Source: Cokeromyces recurvatus
Taxonomy: Eukaryota > Mucoromycota > Mucoromycetes > Mucorales > Mucoraceae
Direction of reading: 5' to 3'
Assembly: GCF_025118155.1 (NCBI RefSeq)
Contig: NW_026251425.1
Span: 124,001-188,000, forward strand
DNA: 64,000 nt
The notes under the pieces are model-generated. The model had not been told where the DNA came from. It saw only the letters and a list, made by a program, of their open reading frames with translations, and did not search any database. Shown piece after piece: positions 1 through 11,085 of the stretch; positions within the stretch are counted from its first letter, which is position 1, and every line of letters begins with the position of its first letter. The translations under genes and the position numbers were made by a program.

Positions 1-1476
1 AAAATAACTCGACGATCACATCTATCAATCTTGCAGAAAAAAAAAAAAATTAGGGTTAAATCGTTATCTTTTTTTTTTGTTTTTTTTTTTTTTTTTTTTT
101 TTTTGTTTCATACTATGATTACATAAAATAACACAAACAATGTTGCGATAAAATTGACTGCACCACCTACTCCATTTCCTACCATAGCTGAATAAAGCTC
201 TTTAATTCCTGCTGATTCTAATATATGTGGTAAATAAAATCTATACAGTCATTGTCGATTATTAAAAAAAAAAAATAATATAATATATCTTGGGACTAAC
301 TTACAAGATAGCATTAATGCCAGATAATTGACTAAAGGTATGTACACCCATGCCAAGTAAAGTTCTTTTTCGATTGTTTTCTGTACCTTTTTTTAAGAGC
401 AGGAAGAACCTCGGAGTCGTATAAGTAAGCTTATCAAAGGAGGAGTCTTGAGCAATACCTGTAAATTCCATTTGTACGTCTACATCATGTTCATTTCCAT
501 GAGATCTTAGACGAGCTAATATCTTGAGAGCTTCGTCATTACGGTCTTTATAAATTAACCAGCGAGGTGATTCTGGAATGAAATAGAGACCGATAAGCAT
601 TAAAAGACCTGGTACAAGTTGACACCCAATAGGTATTTTCCAAGAAGCATTTGTAGAGATTCGAAAAGTACCTGCACCTAACCAAAAGGCAACAAAAAAT
701 CCAAATGTGATAAAGATTTGATAAATAGTAATCAGACGACCACGATTTTGTGGTTTAGCAATTTCACTTTGATCTGTATTTGGATATAAAAAAAGAAAAA
801 AGGTGAGTTTTGATGATATAAAAGAAAAGAGAATTGAAACATACAGAGTGGAATAAGCATACTAAAGATACTATTAAATAGTCAGTTTATTTCTTTCATT
901 ATATGCATATTAGTATATTTATATATTTTTACCCAAGAGAAAATCCTGTAATACTTCGACCTATTAAAAAAGATACTTTATTATGACTTGCAATTTCGAT
1001 TATACTGCCTATTTCGTGTATAATAGTAGCAATAAAAAATAATTTCTTTCTTCCTAATCGATCTGCAATAAGACCTGAAAGCTAGATAAAAGAAGTTTAT
1101 TCATCATATATCACATCATTTGTCTATTTTTTTTCTTAAAAAAAAATCCTTACAAATGAGGCTACCATGGATGCAGCCAATGCAATAGGTACAACTGCAT
1201 ATCCTGCTCCATAATTAGGATTTATTCCATAAGAATGTTGAAACGATGCCATAGTAAAGATAGATGTAATAACTCCATTATCATAGCTAACATATAATAT
1301 TGTCAATTTTTTTTTCAATTATTAAATAAAAAGGATGTTCTTATTTTACCCATACTATAACAAAAAAAAATTAGTATCTTATAGGATATATCGTCTTTTT
1401 TTTTTTTTTTTTTTTTTTTACCATAAAACCCCCAAGTGATACAAAGCTGCAGAATATAGATTACATAAGCATTCAT
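1..1476 (-). CDS. MFS sugar transporter (sugar porter family), 3' end beyond the window
   Basis: Plasma-membrane sugar:proton symporter or facilitator of the major facilitator superfamily. Seven exons can be joined in phase, about 1430-1476, 1154-1286, 933-1081, 845-861, 305-773, 123-240 and 1-29, the last running off the window. Family signatures are visible: WGYDNGVI in helix 1, ADRLGRKKL in the loop after helix 2, a YQSEIA..NRGRL stretch, PESPRWL after helix 6, the QLSGINAI(L)FYLP motif of helix 7, and IDRCDRR in the next loop. The start is an ATG encoding MNAYVIYILQLC. Exon 4 is only 17 nt long but restores the expected residues before YQSE. The first donor is the least certain junction. 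Family assignment is secure; the substrate cannot be told. Confidence 0.9.
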
Positions 1477-2044
1477 TTTATTAATTAAAACTTTTAGCAA
1501 GATTTTTGGTTTTTTTTTTTTTCCTTTTACCAGCATAATAAATAGAGTTGATATTGTGAATTAACTGGGAAACCCATCAATTGCAACGGATGACGATGAC
1601 TATCGCTCTTGATATAAGCAACTGAAGAGTCGTTTGTTGCCGCTAGTAATTCGTTTTTACTGTTATAAATTTGAATTTTTTTTTATTTTTTTGCTTTTTA
1701 TAAAAAGGGAATAAATAAATGAAAAGAAAGGAAAAATAGGTTTGTTGATATATAAAATAGATGCTTTGTTTTGTTTAAAGAAAAGAAAAAGAAATCAAAT
1801 CATTTATTTTGTATAAAGAAAAAAAAAAAAAAGAAAAAAAAAAGAAAAAGAGTAAAAGAAGGTCGTTTATGGTATGTGTTTATTTATTTGCTGCTTAAAT
1901 TTAGAAACAAAACAACATTTTTAAGTTTTAATTTAAATGGCTTATAAAACTAACGACATACAACACATTTATCTTTTTTTTTTTTTTTTTTTTTGGTGGA
2001 TTACTATTGGATCTATTTACTAAAAATGGATATTTATTTTTTTT
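1477..2044. other. Intergenic, promoter side of the sugar transporter
   Basis: A/T-rich sequence with several A or T runs. It should contain the promoter of the leftward sugar transporter and the 3' end of the F-box-like gene, whose stop codon I could not fix. No other gene seen. Confidence 0.5.
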
Positions 2045-3249
2045 TAATGCCGACAGTCCATAATCAACAAACAAGCATTTAATATTAAAACCAACGCCAT
2101 CCTTTATTATAATATAATTGACTCATTAACTAAATGATTGTAATCTTAATAACCATCACACTTGAATCACTCTTTTTTCATTCTTTCTTTTTTTCTTTCT
2201 TTCTTTCTTTCTTTCTTTTTCTTACCTTTAATCGAAATTTAGTATCTGGATGGACTCTATATCTATCAGGTATTAGCCAATCAGGTGGTGGTGATGATGT
2301 CGTTATTATGTCTTGTTGTTGTTGTTGTTGTATCCTTAATTCTTGTTGTGGTGTAGGATCTTCAGCAATCCAATGTTCCATTGTATCTAAATAATGTCTT
2401 AATTGTTCACCTGCTAGTGAGACCATCATCGACATTCCTTCTACATCGACTTCTCGATTCGCTGCTACACAAAGCATCAAGACATCTTCTGCATGTCCTG
2501 TCACTAATCCTTCTCTTATACATTCTTCAAATGTTCCTTCTAAATTGGATTCTAAATAAAGACTAGTGACATCAAATAAACGCCCAAAAAATAATGCAAA
2601 TCCTTGATGTCGTTTTTCATTACAATTCTCTCGCCACATGTAACTATAATCTCTTGGTAAAAAGGGGGCTAATGGATATTTTGTACTTCTTCTTCTATAT
2701 TTCTATTATCATAGATAGATATATATATGTATATGCATTAAAATGGGTCATCTATATGCATATATATAGATATATAATTAGACTTACAGGATCATGAAGA
2801 ACTCGAATAGAAGGAGTGTGCAAATAAATATCTCTTATTAATAAACATAAACGTGCATACCCTTCTTGACATGCAACAAAATGTTCAGTTAAATAAAGAA
2901 CACGCTGTAAAATAAACCGTTGCACGATGTCTAAAAGTTCAGTAAATCGAGATCGTCGATCATAAGGTGGAAGAGGTTCAGCTTGTTCACAAATCAAGGC
3001 TAATAATTGTTGAGCTGTATGATGATGGGTATCTTGCTGTTGTCTTAAACATGTTTGCTCAAATTGTTGTATAGTGACAGACAGGGCAGTTTGAAATGGG
3101 TATTGATGTTTCAGGTAACCTGTAATTCGTTGTGCTAATGTTGAATAGGTATCCTTAGGAATAGACTCTAATAATGTTTCTACTTCTTCATAAGTGAGAT
3201 GATAAAGAACTGTTTCGAGTAACTCATTAGGTAATAATTCAATCATCAT
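2045..3249 (-). CDS. F-box-like domain protein, 3' end uncertain
   Basis: The first exon (2788-3249) begins MMIELLPNELLETVLYHL, which fits an F-box: LP.E.L..IL..L followed by an acidic helical stretch. F-box proteins usually recruit substrates to SCF ubiquitin ligases through Skp1. Exon 2 (2226-2702) joins in phase 0 if the acceptor TAATAG before AAATATAGAAG is used. It carries a helical region, a short Gln run (CAA repeat) and the stretch PPPDWLIPDRYRVHPDTKF. A third exon starting at 2101 reads in phase with a CLFVDYG stretch, resembling a beta strand of a Tudor or SH3-like barrel. After that the frame enters A-rich sequence and the true stop could be anywhere to about 1930. The substrate-binding part is not recognised. 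Confidence 0.6.
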
Positions 3250-3366
3250 TCAAGTATGCTTATTGATGTAAAAGTAGTAGTAGTAGTTAATAAAAGACTT
3301 GAAACAAAATGATGGTACTGCTGAGTTTAATTTTATTTTATTTTATTTTTATTTTTATTTTTATTT

Positions 3367-3400
<34 letters not shown>

Positions 3401-4003
3401 TGCTGCATAATAAACGTCACAACAGCTGACAAAAGAAATAAAGTGAGTGAGTTTATGATTATTTTCTAAAAGAGCAACAACACATAGGTACCAAAAAGAA
3501 ACAGGAAGAATACTACTAAGAATGATTAGAAAGTATATGGCGTCATCAATAAGATAAACGAATAACACTTTATTATTATTATTATTGTTATTTCACATTA
3601 TGGATATGTAAGCATAATAAGTCAAAATGAGTACTTTTCACTACTTACTTGTGTATCCATCTCCTCTGTATTAGTAATAGTAAGGAAAATTGTTGTCAAT
3701 TTTATTTCGGGAAATTATTATGGAGTTTTAATAAATGCCTTTTCTCAAATCCATAGTAACATGTGAATAGAGGGAAATAAAGTAGAATCAATTTATTGAC
3801 ATCATTCATCTTATTTAGTTTATTAATAAAACCTATCAATTATAATAGTAACGATTGACGTCGTTTTTACTCAAAAAAAAAAAAATAGTAGTAGTAGTAG
3901 TAGTAATTACCTTAAATTTAGTTTAATTTAAAGCTATTACTACTTACTGCTTTTATTGTTGTTATTATTTTCTTCTTATATATACATGTTATTATTATAG
4001 GAT
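3250..4003. other. Divergent intergenic region with simple repeats
   Basis: Shared upstream region of the leftward F-box-like gene and the rightward PH-domain gene. It holds a TTTTA-type repeat near 3330-3366, an A run of about 31 bases from 3367 and a TAG trinucleotide repeat near 3887-3905. No gene seen. Confidence 0.5.
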
Positions 4004-4352
4004 ATGAAACAAGTAGTATCCTCTACTATTATAGATAAGCATTTATTATCAAGTGGTGGTAATAACCAATGCTTCTTTTAATTCTACTTTATAAGCTTAC
4101 TTGTATATTTATAGATATCTCCTTTCATCATAAATTTAAATTAACTTGTTTACTATTGTCACAATTCTCTTTGGAAAGTTATATACCCTTATTATTTATA
4201 CAAGAAGGTTGCATTGATCTTCAGACATTTCTTAATATGAAAGAAGAACAAGATTTTGTATATCAATTTAAATCAAAAGTAAACAAGGAAGAAGATATCA
4301 GGTTATTAACTCAATGCACAAAGGCCCTTAATGCTTATTTCTCATTGGTGGA

Positions 4353-4385
<33 letters not shown>

Positions 4386-5512
4386 CAGTAGTAGTAGTAG
4401 CAGCAGTAGTAGTAGTAGCAGTCATGATTATCATTCCTGTTTATCCTTTTCTGATAATGATGATGACTCGTTAGTATCAGAGGAATCTCGTCAACAATTC
4501 GATATGATAAAGACGCTTCAAGTCTTAAATGATACAATAGCATCATCATCTGTCATAACAACAACACGTCGTCAAAGATTACAATCAACAACGACGCATC
4601 GTCCTGTTTCATTACCTATTCAATTACCTTCTTATCGTCACTCTCAACCACCTGAATATGAAGATGATTTGATGGTAACAAGACAATATGATTTGAATCC
4701 AACTCGATCCATGGTCATTTTACCTCGAGAAGAAGAAGGTAAAGAAGAATTACCTCATTATTCCTGTACGGTGTACAAAATGGGATATGTTTATATCAAA
4801 AAGACTTTAGATACATCTCATACTAAACCAAGACGGCGAACATGGAAGTAAGTGTTTTATGTATGTATGTATGTATATGTTTTCTATCGATCATTTATCA
4901 TCATTCACTTGTAATTTTTTACTTTATTAGAAGGTTATATATTGAACTCTGTGGAACTATGTTACGAATATATCGTGCATCACCTACTACTAGTAGTAGT
5001 AGTAGTCAACAAAATACATCCTCATCGACCATTTCATCTCTCCTTCGTCGAGCCTTATCACCTATAGATGAGTATTATCACAATTATTATTATACTCCTA
5101 TCATGACCTTGAATTTAGGTGGTGCAGAAGCAACTCGAGCCTTGGATTATGTACGAAAACCTAATGTCCTTCGTTTAACACTCTATCAAGGACCTCAATT
5201 ATTGATACGCACTTTTTCTCATATAGATATGATTTCCTGGATAGAACATCTTCAAGCAGGTTTATATGAATAAAGATAAAGAGAAAAGAGAAAAAAAAAG
5301 AAAAAAAAAAGATAGTCTATTATTTACCTTTTTTTTTTTTTTTTGTTAAAGCTATCAATATCTCACTTGATTTAGAAACAAGACCTATGCCAAAATTTGT
5401 AACTATACCTACACGAAGTATGATGACAGAAGGAATAGTAAATCCTCGAATCATTGAACAAGAGAGATTACGTGAACAGAGAAGAAGGGGACAATTAGAA
5501 AGCTTGATTTAA
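4004..5512 (+). CDS. PH-domain protein with poly-serine tract
   Basis: Four exons join in phase: 4004-4058, 4115-4847, 4931-5259 and 5352-5512. The C-terminal half is a pleckstrin-homology domain, split by introns: VYKMGYVYIKK opens it, TWKRLYIELCGTMLRIYR forms the next strands, and an SHIDMISWIEHLQAAINIS helix closes it, followed by LDLETRPMPKF, a tail commonly seen in fungal PH proteins. Such domains bind phosphoinositides or proteins at membranes. Between the helical N-terminus and the PH domain lies a serine run of about 23 residues, coded by AGT/AGC repeats near 4352-4422. The first exon (MKQVVSSTIIDKHLL) was chosen because its donor and the acceptor at 4114 close the phase; an additional upstream exon is possible. 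The partner is unknown. Confidence 0.75.
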
Positions 5513-6386
5513 AGCAAAAGATGCATATACATATTCAGTGTAGTAGTATTTTATTTCATATAATAGCATTATTTTAAACTTGTCATTGTTAATATTAAAC
5601 ATCATTATTACGTTATTAGTTAACTCTAATTTGTTGTGGTCTATGATACTACTTTATCAAAGTAGCATACAAGGATGCTTATATAATTGATTTTATAGAA
5701 GGAAAAAAAAATTTTTTTTATTTATTTATGTCTCTGTTAAGTGTATGTTTCTTGGTTATTAATGATAATAGTAGTAGCAGTAACGATAATATGTATTATC
5801 CCTTCTAATATATGTTATATCGAATGATAAGAGAGTATCATAGAATTATTAACCTATCATGACTTATTAGTTTTTTTTTTGTTCCTGATAATGAAATGCA
5901 GTCATAATCATCAAGTCAAGAGGCTGATATATTTATTGTATTTATCATTTTATGCAGACAATGCTAAAATGTGTATAAAGATCTATATTTTTTTTTTTTA
6001 TTTTTTTTTTTATTTTTTTTTATTTTTTTTTTTTGCGGTATATTTAATTCATACTCAGAATAAATTGAATCAGATGAATCTTATTGGAAGAATCTTAAAT
6101 TAATTCAATTAAAACAAAATACTTTACAAGAACTTCAAAAAAAAAAACAGTTTTTCACAAAGAAAGAAAGGAAAAAAAAAAAAGGGGGTAGAGGAGAAGA
6201 GGAATTAGATATACACTTTTATAGAACATGTAGTAAATAACGTTCATCTCTCCTTGATGGCTGAAATAATATCTATAAAGGGAAAATTATCAACTAAAAC
6301 ATCGTATGTCTCTTTATCTTATTAAGAATCATATTTTGATTTCTTTGCTATATACTTTCAAGAAGTAAAATAAAATAAAATAGATA

Positions 6387-6515
6387 GAACAATGTATGTG
6401 CTCACGAGTAGTAAAAATAAAATAGAACCATGTATATACTCGCAAGTAGTAAAAATAAAATAGAACAATGTATATACTCGCAGGTAGTAAAAAATAAAAT
6501 AGAACGATGTATACT
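6387..6515. repeat. 38-bp tandem minisatellite, about 3.5 copies
   Basis: The unit starts GAACAATGTATATACTCGCA and ends in GTAGTAAAAATAAAATA. Copies begin at 6387, 6425, 6463 and 6502, giving periods of 38, 38 and 39 bases; the third copy has one extra A in its A run, and the last copy is truncated. Copies differ by only a few substitutions. Confidence 0.85.
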
Positions 6516-7114
6516 GAGAGGGAATGAGAAAAATTTGTTTTACTCATTAATTCTATCAATTTAAATTATTTGAATCTAGAATATATCATGCCTATTATAA
6601 AACTTGAACATAGAATGTAGACATGCAGCAAAGATATGTAGTCTAATGCTTTGTCTTTTCTTTTTTTCTTTTTTTTTTTTTTTCTTTTTTTGATAAATTC
6701 TTTAATAACTACTAATAACACATGTTTAAAAAAATAATAATAATAATAATAATACACTTAAAAAAAAAAACAAAAAGATGAAATAAAACAATAATAAAAA
6801 TGTATTTATAAAAAAACTAAATGATAGACTTTATCAAATGTTTTCTTTTATTTGAAAAATATATATATATATATATAAATGTATATCTTTTTCTATCTTT
6901 ATGTATAAAATATGAGGAAGCAAGAAAAAAAAAAAAAAAAAAAAAAAAGAAAAAAAGATATAGTTTTTTTTTTTTTCTACAGACAATTTTTTTTTTAAGC
7001 GCGTGTTCCTTTTTTAAAAAATATATGTTTTTTTTTTTTTTTTTAAAAAAAAACAATTAAGCAGATCAAATGATTGGCCGACAGCAAGGGAACAAATCAT
7101 TTTTTTGTAGAAAC

Positions 7115-7124
7115 TATAAAAAGG
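7115..7124 (+). promoter_or_regulatory. TATA box of the histone H1 gene
   Basis: TATAAAAAGG lies about 106 bases before the H1 start codon and is followed by a pyrimidine-rich block (about 7150-7199). That arrangement is common in strongly expressed fungal genes. It is the clearest core-promoter motif I noticed in the window. Confidence 0.6.
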
Positions 7125-7229
7125 CCCATCACGAAATTTAATTCATTTTCCTTTTTTTTTTTCTTTTTTTTTTCCTCCTTTCTTCTTTTTTTTTTTTCAT
7201 TAAAAAAATAAATAACAATATTGATTAAT

Positions 7230-8208
7230 ATGGCTGCTTCTGCTACAGAAAAGAAAACAACTACTAGTACAAAGAAATCTGATCATCCTACTGTAAGCAT
7301 TGATAGACTATAATACATTTATAAAGAGAGAGAAAAAAAATTTTTTTTATTTTTATATTTATTTTTTGTTATCATCTTTATTAACTTTTTATTTCCCCTT
7401 CCCCCCCTTTTTTGTTTGGTCTGAATAGTATGAGGCTATGATTCAAAGTAGGTTACAAACAAAATGTCGTTTATTTATTTTATACTAATGAAATGTATTT
7501 TTTTTTTGATTAGATGCTATTGTTGCCTTGAAGGAAAGAAAAGGTTCTTCTAGACCTGCTATCAAGAAATATATTTTAGCCAATTATAAGGTTAATCCTG
7601 GTTCTCATTTTGATTCTCAAATTGCTGCTGCTATTAAACGTGGTCATGCTAAGAATATCTTTGCTCTCCCCAAGGGTAACTAAATAATATGATATATATA
7701 AAAGGAGGGGGGGGAGGAGAAAAGAAGGAAGGGAGGGAGGGTGAATAATTGGAAAAAAAGAGTTTTAAACGTGCTTAATTGATTCTTAGGTCTTTCTGGT
7801 ACTGTTAAATTGAATAAGGCTGAAAAGTCTGAAAAGAAGCCTGCTCCCAAGAAGGTTGCTGCTGCTAAGAAAGCAGCTGCTACCAAGAAGGCTACTGCTA
7901 CAAAGAAGGTTGCTGCAGCAAAGAAGGCTGCTTCTACAAAGAAATCATCTAACACTGATACTAAGAAAGCAGCTACCACATCTACTAAAAAATCAACTAC
8001 TGCTGCTGCCACTACCTCTACTACTACTAAGAAAGCACCTGCCAAGAAAGTTGCTGCTGCTAAAAAGGCTGCTGCTACCAAGAAGGCCTCTACTACTGAA
8101 AAGGCTGGTGTAAAGGCACCTACTAAGAAAGCTGCTCCCAAGAAGAAGGCTGCTGCTGCTGCTGCTCCTAAAAAGAAAGCTGCCACCAAGAAGACCACTA
8201 AGGCATAA
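7230..8208 (+). CDS. Linker histone H1
   Basis: Binds linker DNA at the nucleosome entry/exit site and compacts chromatin. Four exons join in phase: 7230-7292, 7429-7447, 7514-7675 and 7790-8208, giving 220 residues. The globular winged-helix domain spans roughly residues 18-95: [20 protein letters not shown], then [13 protein letters not shown], then IKRGHAKN and the C-terminal wing [10 protein letters not shown] Lys/Ala/Thr-rich tail of about 120 residues follows, built from [14 protein letters not shown] repeats, as in canonical H1. Exon 2 is only 19 nt. The transcript probably starts downstream of the TATA box near 7115. A long Ala/Phe/Val ORF on the opposite strand is only the complement of the tail codons. 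Confidence 0.95.
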
Positions 8209-8663
8209 TTACTTTCTATGAACATTTTATATACAAAAAAAAATATATATGTATATGATGTCTTTTACCCTTTTTATAGCACACCTTATTTGTCACCCTT
8301 TTTTTTCTTTCCCCCCTTTCGTTATTTTTTTTTTTAATACTACACACTATATATTTTTAAAGAAAAAAATTTTTTTTTTTATTTATTTATTAGGTGTATA
8401 CGTTTAATATTTTATATATTTATATACATATAGGCAAAGAGGAATTATTGTTCACCTTGATTAAAAATATACAAATTATAAAAAAAAAAAAAAAAAAAAA
8501 TTTTTGAAAAAAAAAAAAAAAGATATAGTTTTTTTTTTGGAGGGGGGCGCGCGTCTCGTATTAATTATATTATATTTTATTTTTTTTTTTTTTAAGAAAA
8601 ATGTGTGTATGTTTTTTTTTATTGGTGAGCTTAAAAAAAAATCGATGATAAAACAAGTTGCTA
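8209..8663. other. Convergent intergenic spacer
   Basis: Sits between the 3' ends of H1 (+) and the Zn2Cys6-PAS gene (-). A/T-rich with several mononucleotide runs; no gene or structured element seen. Confidence 0.5.
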
Positions 8664-10156
8664 TTATTTAAAGCAGCCTGTAGTTGTATGTTGATTAAAG
8701 GCAGCTAAGGGACCACTCCCGGTTGCTAATGTAAATGACTGTTGTGTCTTTGATAAATAAGCAGTCGTATGAGCTACAGCCTCCATTGATAATCGACTCG
8801 AAGTTGTTTGTAAATAATAAAGTTCATTAGGATGAATAAATTGGTGTTGATGTTGTTGGATTCTTTTCGTAGTGGAATGAAATTTTTTATAATCTACATT
8901 TAATGTTGATGATGAGGAATGGGTCATGTACTTTCCATTATGATTATCTTTTTCAATAAGGTGATCATATTTGACTGTGGGTGATGATGATGATGACGAT
9001 GATGATGATGAGACCAATGTAGGTGAAGGTGTTGCGATGGAAACAAGATGATCATCTTGTTGTTGTTGACCTGCGATAGAAGAAGAAGGTTCGGTAACTG
9101 ATTTCTGTTGCTGCTGTATGACTGTTGTAGCAACACAAACGATATAAAGTTGGTTTAAATCTATTTTTTCTACAATGTCAGTTCCTAAACCACCACCTAA
9201 ATAAAACTGACACGCCATCTTTTCTTGTTCTTGTTGTCTTCCACGATAAAAGGTTAACGTCTTTTTGAGAGTTAAAGAACCATTTGCGATAGTTAATAAT
9301 AACTCATAAGGTGTGTTATAAAACTTTTCAGAGGATGATCGTAAAAGGTTTTGAGGTAATGGTTGATTAATATTTTCTAATAATTGTCGATGTAATCTTG
9401 AAAGACTTTCTCGACTTTCACCAGGTACTAAAAAATCATAAAGAGAACGATGAGCGAATTCTTGAGGATAGAGTTCAAGATATTGAAAGGATTTATCCGA
9501 GACTCTAGCACAACAAAGATCCATTGATAAGAATATCTATACCATAAATAAAATAAATAAATATATAATCTACATGCATGTACTTGAATTGATGGAAAAA
9601 AGGAATACTACTACTCTACGGTCATCATATCTCGATTCATTGAAAATAATAGGTCGGGTGGTAATGTAACTGATTTATAAAGTGATCTTTTAATCTTATT
9701 GTTATTATTAACATCTCGTAACATCTTTGGACGTCCTCGTTTTTTGTGTTGAATATCGCGACATGTATCGACTTTATCTGTATTTATACAACGTTGACAA
9801 GGTCTAGATACTTGAAAATAAGATGGTGTAAGTCAAGTGTAAAGAAGAGTTTATATTTGTATCTATATCTTTACCATCACAGGCCAAGTGTGCCTTTTTA
9901 CAATTTATCTAAAATAAGCACCGTATAAGCAAAGTCTTTTTATTTATTTTACACGTTTATACTTTACACATGCAGCAGATACATGGACTTTATTTGACCT
10001 TTTACTATGTGTTGAATATGTATTTGCAGTCACTGTTAAGGAAGGTGAAGGTAATAACAATGGTTGTTGCTGTGTAGATGGATAATCCATATACATTAAA
10101 GAAGGTAAAGATTCTGTTATTGTCGTTGTTTCTGAATGTGTTGTAGAGAAATCCAT
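8664..10156 (-). CDS. Zn(II)2Cys6 transcription factor with PAS-like domain
   Basis: Fungal DNA-binding regulator. Four exons close in phase: 9968-10156, 9875-9908, 9620-9810 and 8664-9536 (428 residues). The binuclear zinc cluster is assembled across three exons: CINCKKAHLACD, then RPCQRC, then DTCRD, matching the six-cysteine pattern. It is followed by HKKRGRPK, a basic AT-hook-like patch. After it, MNRDMMTIFLSMDLCCARVS, LYPQEF and SLYDFLVPGE resemble a PAS fold as found beside zinc clusters in Ert1/AcuK-like regulators of carbon metabolism; I do not claim that orthology. Gln, Ser and His-rich segments in the C-terminal half suggest an activation region. The next gene upstream of its promoter, reading the same way, is the alcohol dehydrogenase, but no functional link is evident. 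Confidence 0.85.
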
Positions 10157-10739
10157 TCAAATAAATAAATAAACAAATAAATAAAAAGGGTGTGTGTGTG
10201 AATAAAGAAGGAAGAAATAATAAACAACTCGTATTTTATGTAATACAAAGAGTTTCTATTAAAGTTGCTGCTTTCTATTATAGGAGAATAAAAAAAAATT
10301 TCCTTAATTTTCCGGTTTTTTATACTACAAACAATCAGATAATATATGTTGCTGTGCATAATAGTATGTCATTATTGAAAATTGTGTATAAAAGAAACAC
10401 ACATCTTTATGAATATATACGTTGTAGAAAACTTGTTTATAACAAAGGTCATTGGAGGCTTATTTTATATTAATCCTTTTTTTTTTTTTACACGGACAAA
10501 GGGAGACATCATTGCCATATTAGATACGCATGCAAATACTGTCATGGTCATTCTTACTCTTCAAGAATCAATATTATAGTATTGAGTATTTAAATACACA
10601 CACATATATATATATGTATGTATGTATGTATGTATATGTATATATTGCTATATTCATTCATATTTAACAAAGATTATATTTATATATATTTATACATATT
10701 TATTTCCAAAAAAAAAAAGAGTCTATAAACAACAGATGC
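10157..10739. other. Intergenic, promoter of the Zn2Cys6-PAS gene
   Basis: About 580 bases between two leftward genes. It contains a TATG/TA microsatellite near 10600-10645. The open frames here have no recognisable domain and overlap each other, so I treat the region as regulatory or 3' untranslated sequence. Confidence 0.5.
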
Positions 10740-11054
10740 TTAGTTTTCCAAGACAAATCTAAAACGAGGTAAACCAGCTTTGAAATCTTCAATAGCTTTG
10801 GGAGCTTCCTTCATAGGATACTTTTTGATCCAAGGACGAACATTCTTTTCAGCAGCAAACTTGAGCATATCTTCAATTTCATTTGGAGAACCAATAGCAG
10901 AACCACAGATATTGACTTGACTCATGGCCAGAGTCATTGGGTTTACTTCAGGGAAGTTCCATTCAGGAAGACCGACATTAATAAAGATACCATTGGGTTT
11001 AAAAAGTGCAGTATATGTTTCCCCTAATCATATAAATTAGAATTTAGAATTTAG

Positions 11055-11085
<31 letters not shown>

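Larger units (their letters stand above)
5513..7229. other. Long A/T-rich intergenic region
   Basis: Lies between the PH-domain gene and histone H1. It contains many A and T runs, a short minisatellite (6387-6515), an (AT)n stretch near 6860-6878 and the H1 promoter at its right end. Small ORFs here are runs of Phe, Lys, Tyr or Ile coded by low-complexity sequence and are not believable genes. Confidence 0.6.

Noticed and set aside
6817..7060. Mirror-image ORFs on both strands rich in Phe, Lys and Tyr
   Set aside because: Produced by A and T runs and an (AT)n stretch; no composition or start context supporting a gene.
7680..8225. 181-codon Ala/Phe/Val-rich ORF opposite histone H1
   Set aside because: Exact complement of the Lys/Ala repeat codons of the H1 tail.
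10192..10579. Two overlapping plus-strand frames upstream of the zinc-cluster gene
   Set aside because: Overlap each other in different frames, low-complexity composition, no domain; more likely promoter and leader sequence.
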